Below, piece by piece: positions 15,701 to 18,360 of a stretch of 18,360 nt of DNA (position 1 is its first letter; each line of letters opens with the position of its first letter). The DNA is from an uncultured Bacteroidia bacterium (GTDB taxonomy: Bacteria; Bacteroidota; Bacteroidia; Bacteroidales; Prolixibacteraceae). The translations under genes were made by a program, and so were the position numbers. Under the pieces are notes generated by a model that was not told the DNA's origin, ran no database searches, and saw nothing but the letters and a program-made list of their open reading frames with translations. Location of the stretch: contig CAIOOC010000893.1 in NCBI GenBank assembly GCA_903859795.1, forward strand, positions 1-18,360, in the 5' to 3' direction.

Positions 15701-15833
15701 GATTATCGAAAGGCATACACCGGATATTCCGGGAATTGCCGTATCAATAGATCTGGGACTTGCTGCAGGAGGTCCTGATAAGCGGCAATACCGGGTTGAA
15801 TTTGCAGACTGGAAAATTGAAGTGGCTAAGTAA
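12759..15833 (+). CDS. Secreted parallel beta-helix protein with CARDB-like and ConA-like C-terminal domains
   Basis: This 1024-residue protein has a signal peptide (about 1-36, ending AHSQ). FYVSTNGNDAWSG (63-75) and GPFLTIKRAQKGVR (87-100) are the usual entry of pectate-lyase-like beta-helix proteins. VNGKKQVLARTPN (218-230), DAPGEWFFD (313-321) and DDSGAIKTAG (541-550) are signatures of the large beta-helix glycosidases related to GH141/GH120, so a glycoside hydrolase is more likely than a lyase. Residues about 638-820 form two CARDB-like Ig domains (DLVIVSASKSASG start). About 835-1024 is a concanavalin-like beta-sandwich (YAAAYLKGIKGDFVATVKI, WFRSGLFVRND, VSLDGQNW), as in DUF1349/GH43 C-terminal modules. 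It leads an apparent operon and is divergent from GH106. The substrate is not determinable here. Confidence 0.8.
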   Translation: MKILSGSDSKNEFQRGLRLVVILLFAGLFTFSAHSQTMKKPRDGKLLRGDKWTPFCYPEKADFYVSTNGNDAWSGTLPEPNANGTDGPFLTIKRAQKGVRELKSKIFFPKDPPVEKRWIGSPHPLGRGKDILVYIREGQYALRQQLLFEPADGGERVETNLPTGAFEYHKLKDHYVTYAAYPGEKPVITGEVPVKGWKKKGNIWTAKFDADSIAMLVVNGKKQVLARTPNEGYFTPPAISALTGELYFKKGDLKSWKEMAGNRVVMLLRWHTGINTFTNIDEKNGVATFKSPQEGVVIVPPRYYVENIKALLDAPGEWFFDKKIKEISYIPATGIDDPNLTTAGVPMINQLIEIRGKSGQPVRNLRIYGLTFEGVITGQNIVSRNWDGVDGSTGVAETKTPSNTAISYEYAHACEFADGEVRSCNGTGILVKAGCYQTRILKNRFETLDGGGVFILGTANPGNGREIVRETTVSYSKFYDCGGVSILASNTLMTNISHNYITKTRGRYGIDVGGWSNQEEAIDGGYIVEYNHLDDVQRDADDSGAIKTAGLTFNSVIRRNLIHDVRAGFFNDNVAFWFDNMSSDWTSEENIYYNLEQGEWKLCAALAEDNNYRNNFKIETPVNAPELIIDGDPEFKESDLVIVSASKSASGVVPSGSVIRLSANVFNSGSTGAAPVEIYLDGKVYDKKLFPVIKNNSRKIDFEIRIYEKGDHQIAIGTTPYQTVKIEGEKPSVVFEDFRLSGDRLLDGEKVKATAIARNLTQEAQKMTANLFLNQSKIESHSIELAANESREITFEIAPPAGNHQLRIENSAEKSLTVFESAQLDLSKMEVRQYCSAKAKPYEIEADTKANKFKITAGGSDFYHAEDSYAAAYLKGIKGDFVATVKITGFGDRTHEWFRSGLFVRNDISQSFDVQPGSKGSFLVFGTPGRAGVEYDEFANGCMHKAASQNLPENSKPPIYLKMVRHGNSFSGYVSLDGQNWIIERHTPDIPGIAVSIDLGLAAGGPDKRQYRVEFADWKIEVAK

Positions 15834-15858
15834 GAACTTTTAAAACAACTTTCTAACT

Positions 15859-17685
15859 ATGAAACCATTCACCCTTATCTTGATTCTTTTTGCACTCCTC
15901 GTCAACACAGGATGCGCACCTGCAGGAAAACAGCAGGGTGATGATATCTGGAGTCTGGCCAATGCCAGGAAATCTGATCTGGGTATCGGAGTCTACGTTA
16001 TCGCGCAAACAGTGAACCAGATGTTTTCAACGGATGCTGGGAAGCGTGAGGCCTTATCGGTATTGAAGTGTAACGGAATTACAAAAGTTTACCTTGAGGT
16101 CCACCGGTGCGGTGAAGTTGTACCTGTCGACCTGCTCAAAAGCACGGTGGTATTTCTAAAAAGCAATGGAATTGAGGTTGTAGGAGGAATAGCGACTTTG
16201 CCAGGCGGCGACATCGGGGTTCCACAGAAAGGTCCGCTCACATGGTTAAACTGGCAGAACCCAAAATCCCAAAATGACATGCGAAAAATAATGGAGGACG
16301 CTGCCCCACTGTTCGATACCTTTATTATTGATGATTTCTTTTGCACCTCCGACACCTCGGAAGAATCGAAACTTGCAAAGGGAAACCGAAGCTGGTCGGA
16401 ATATCGCAGGGCATTGATGACGGAGGTTGCTCAAACAGTTTTGATTAAACCGGCTAAAGCGAAGAATCCATCCATTAAGATTATCCTTAAATACCCGCAG
16501 TGGTATGATCGCTTTCACCTGTTCGGATACGATGTATCTACTGAGCCGGCCTTATTTGACGGAATCTGGGTCGGAACTGAAACTCGCGGTCAATATACGC
16601 AGCGATACGGGTTTGTTCAGCCCTATGAAGGATTTATCAATCACCGTTGGATAGCCACACTTTCAGGTGATAAAATAGGAGGCGCATGGTTTGATCATGG
16701 TGATTGTAACGAGACCGATTTTATAGAGCAGGCCTACCAATCGGTACTTTCAGGCGCCAGAGAGTTCGTAATTTTCAATTTCGACAGTTTCATTTCAGGC
16801 CATCCCGGACACCATTTGCTGCGGCAGGATTTTGATAAACTAGCCGACCTGGCAAAGGCGGTGGCTCAAAATCCCGTAATCGGACCAACAGGTTATAAAC
16901 CGGCAAACAGTGATGCAGGCAGCGATCTTTATCTGATGGATTACATTGGAATGTTCGGAATTTCGCTTGTCCCCGATTCGAAATACCCCGAAAACAGTGA
17001 GGTAATTTTCCTCCCTACGCAGGCCGCTGCAGACCGCGAAATTTTACCAAAAATCATGAAGTCAATTGCCGGAGGGGCAAAAATAATCATGACAGCCGGC
17101 TTCATCGTTAACGCAAACGGCGGAGATAAACTGGCAGAAATGGCCGGCATCAAATATTCGACTTTAACTTCACGTAATATTTCAAAAACAATTATAAATG
17201 AAGGCAATAAACAAACAATTAAATTTCCTATAACAACCGATTTTCAGCTAATTCCCACTAAAGCAAATGTACTGCTGCAGGTTTCTGAAGGAAAACCTTT
17301 TCTGGTCCAGAATAAAAATCTTTATGTTCTAAATACATATACTTTTTCGCAGCAGGATTTTGATGCAGTTGGCGAAGTGCTTCTTTGTCCGCGTCAGATC
17401 GGATTGCTTGAATTGCCACGGCATTGGATGGACACAATAAGGTCAGCTTTTTACACAAAAGGTGAAGCTGTTCTCGATGCTCCCTCCCGCGTTTCGATGC
17501 AGCAGCTGGCCGATCACAGTTTTGTAATTCAGAATTATAACCAGGAAACTACATCTGTCGATCTTCAGATTCCGAATGATGGTCCGGTTAAGGATGGATT
17601 TACAGGAAAATCGATTCCATCTTCCGGGAAGAAAATACATCTTGAAATGGCCCCCCGCTCACGCATCTGGGTTAAAATGAAATAA
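15859..17685 (+). CDS. TIM-barrel-like lipoprotein of unrecognised family, possible glycoside hydrolase
   Basis: This 608-residue protein has a lipoprotein signal with lipobox VNTGC (Cys19). Residues about 40-340 alternate strands and helices like a TIM barrel: LGIGVYVIA (41-49), ITKVYLEVHRCGE (74-86), FDTFIIDDFFC (152-162), PSIKIILKYPQW (204-215), FDGIWVGTETRG (233-244), IGGAWFDHGDC (273-283) and REFVIFNFDSF (301-311). Acidic residues at strand ends (Glu80, Asp158/159, Glu241) are plausible catalytic residues. Residues about 345-440 resemble the amidotransferase-like domain of GH42-type enzymes (SEVIFLPTQAA, GGAKIIMTAGF), and the rest looks like a C-terminal beta domain. I recognise no named family. 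It follows the beta-helix gene by 25 bases and precedes an oxidoreductase, suggesting a shared role in sugar breakdown. Confidence 0.75.
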   Translation: MKPFTLILILFALLVNTGCAPAGKQQGDDIWSLANARKSDLGIGVYVIAQTVNQMFSTDAGKREALSVLKCNGITKVYLEVHRCGEVVPVDLLKSTVVFLKSNGIEVVGGIATLPGGDIGVPQKGPLTWLNWQNPKSQNDMRKIMEDAAPLFDTFIIDDFFCTSDTSEESKLAKGNRSWSEYRRALMTEVAQTVLIKPAKAKNPSIKIILKYPQWYDRFHLFGYDVSTEPALFDGIWVGTETRGQYTQRYGFVQPYEGFINHRWIATLSGDKIGGAWFDHGDCNETDFIEQAYQSVLSGAREFVIFNFDSFISGHPGHHLLRQDFDKLADLAKAVAQNPVIGPTGYKPANSDAGSDLYLMDYIGMFGISLVPDSKYPENSEVIFLPTQAAADREILPKIMKSIAGGAKIIMTAGFIVNANGGDKLAEMAGIKYSTLTSRNISKTIINEGNKQTIKFPITTDFQLIPTKANVLLQVSEGKPFLVQNKNLYVLNTYTFSQQDFDAVGEVLLCPRQIGLLELPRHWMDTIRSAFYTKGEAVLDAPSRVSMQQLADHSFVIQNYNQETTSVDLQIPNDGPVKDGFTGKSIPSSGKKIHLEMAPRSRIWVKMK

Positions 17686-17700
17686 TGAAATAATGAAATC
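17677..17700 (+). repeat. Three tandem copies of an 8-base unit spanning a stop/start junction
   Basis: ATGAAATA occurs at 17677-17684 and 17685-17692, and a third copy differing in the last base at 17693-17700. The first copy forms the final Met-Lys and stop of the 608-residue gene, the second is a complete ATG-AAA-TAA mini-ORF, and the third starts the oxidoreductase. The stops and starts overlap as TAATG, so terminating ribosomes could step from one to the next. Confidence 0.8.
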
Positions 17701-18360
17701 AAATATTATGAATAATTTATCAAGAAGAACTTTTATTGCACGGTCAGCGGCAGTGGCCGCCGGAGCGGTGATATTTCCAGGATTATCGGCTTGTAAACCG
17801 GGAAAGGTAAATATCGCCTTTATCGGTGTTGGGGGACGTGCCCAGGACCATTTCAGTGATTGTGTAAATGAAAATGTGGTCGCTTTATGTGACGTAAGTG
17901 AACCAGCAGCAGCCGAAGGATTTAAGGCTTTTCCTAAAGCCAGACGATTCAAGGATTTCAGGGTGATGTTTGACAAAATGGCGCACGAGATTGATGCTGT
18001 CATCGTAGCCACACCCGATCATGTTCATTTTCCTGCTGCAATGGCCGCAATGCAACTTGGTAAACATGTTTATGTTGAAAAACCACTGGCCCATAATATC
18101 TGGCAAATCCGCACCCTGCGCAAGGCAGCACAGCACTATAACGTGATCAACACTATGGGTATACAGGGGCATGCCACTATGGGAATCCGATACGTAAAAG
18201 AGTGGTATGAGGCCGGTATTTTAGGTGAAGTGAAGGAGGTATTTGCCTGGTTTGAAGGGCCACAATTTGATCCCAAGGGGTATTTCACTAAACCGGAGAG
18301 TTACCCTCCGAAGGGAGAACCTGTTCCTGCAGGGTTGGACTGGGATTTATGGGTAGGACC
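17693..18360 (+). CDS. Tat-exported Gfo/Idh/MocA-family oxidoreductase (partial, 3' end outside window)
   Basis: About 222 residues are visible. The N-terminus has a twin-arginine signal, SRRTFIARSA (10-19), with a hydrophobic stretch and a lipobox-like LSAC (Cys34), suggesting a folded, cofactor-loaded lipoprotein. Next comes an NAD(P)-binding Rossmann fold, KVNIAFIGVGGRA (38-50), then ALCDVSE and VIVATPDHVH (103-112), and the family marker VEKPLAHN (128-135). Members oxidise or reduce sugars, sugar acids or inositols with a tightly bound nicotinamide cofactor. Tat-exported members in Bacteroidota are often encoded with polysaccharide-degrading enzymes and have been linked to 3-keto-sugar chemistry; that role here is inference. 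I chose ATG 17693, inside the tandem repeat; ATG 17708 (MNNLSRRTF) is an equally good alternative. Confidence 0.88.
   Translation, partial: MKSNIMNNLSRRTFIARSAAVAAGAVIFPGLSACKPGKVNIAFIGVGGRAQDHFSDCVNENVVALCDVSEPAAAEGFKAFPKARRFKDFRVMFDKMAHEIDAVIVATPDHVHFPAAMAAMQLGKHVYVEKPLAHNIWQIRTLRKAAQHYNVINTMGIQGHATMGIRYVKEWYEAGILGEVKEVFAWFEGPQFDPKGYFTKPESYPPKGEPVPAGLDWDLWVG

Noticed and set aside
1..18360. SusC/SusD pair, CRISPR array, rRNA, tRNA or complete insertion sequence
   Set aside because: None is visible: no TonB-dependent transporter or SusD-like protein among the genes, no regularly spaced repeats, and no transposase. The glycan-degradation reading rests on the enzymes alone.

Overview
The window reads as chromosomal DNA of a Bacteroidota species, most likely a marine or sediment Bacteroidales of the Prolixibacteraceae type; that rank is an inference. 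The reasons are moderate GC, genes mostly without Shine-Dalgarno sites, upstream elements matching the Bacteroidota promoter (about TTTG, roughly 20 bases, then TAnnTTTG), SPII lipoprotein signals with few charged residues, and a cargo of secreted carbohydrate-active enzymes typical of polysaccharide-degrading Bacteroidota. No rRNA, tRNA, CRISPR array, SusC/SusD pair or intact transposase is visible.

Layout. (1) 1-2508, minus strand: a four-helix membrane protein, then a secreted GH71/GH99-like glycosidase with a C-terminal CBM9-like module, whose stop codon overlaps (ATGA) the start of a partial two-helix 'transporter suffix' protein. (2) 2509-3211: a mostly empty spacer, a decaying plus-strand toxin-antitoxin pair (antitoxin kept, toxin reduced to its last codons) and a strong hairpin. 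(3) 3212-5896, minus: a secreted YncE-like beta-propeller fused to a phosphoesterase. (4) 5994-6519, minus: an apparently intact YefM/YoeB-type toxin-antitoxin pair with palindromic operators overlapping a consensus promoter. (5) 6585-9135: two divergent esterases from different alpha/beta-hydrolase families, one periplasmic and one a lipoprotein. (6) 9338-12394, minus: a GH106-type alpha-L-rhamnosidase-like enzyme. (7) 12759 to the end, plus: an apparent operon of a three-module beta-helix protein, an unfamiliar TIM-barrel-like lipoprotein of 608 residues, and a Tat-exported Gfo/Idh/MocA oxidoreductase cut by the window end.

How the parts fit. GH106, the beta-helix protein, the two esterases, the GH99-like protein and the exported oxidoreductase are consistent with degradation of an acylated, rhamnose-containing polysaccharide: esterases remove acyl groups, GH106 and the beta-helix protein cut glycosidic bonds, and the oxidoreductase could act on released sugars in the periplasm. 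This is inference from family membership. The best candidates for something undescribed are the 608-residue lipoprotein, the junction after it (an 8-base tandem repeat that creates a start-Lys-stop mini-ORF), and the flanking of the YncE-phosphoesterase gene by one decaying and one intact toxin-antitoxin locus.
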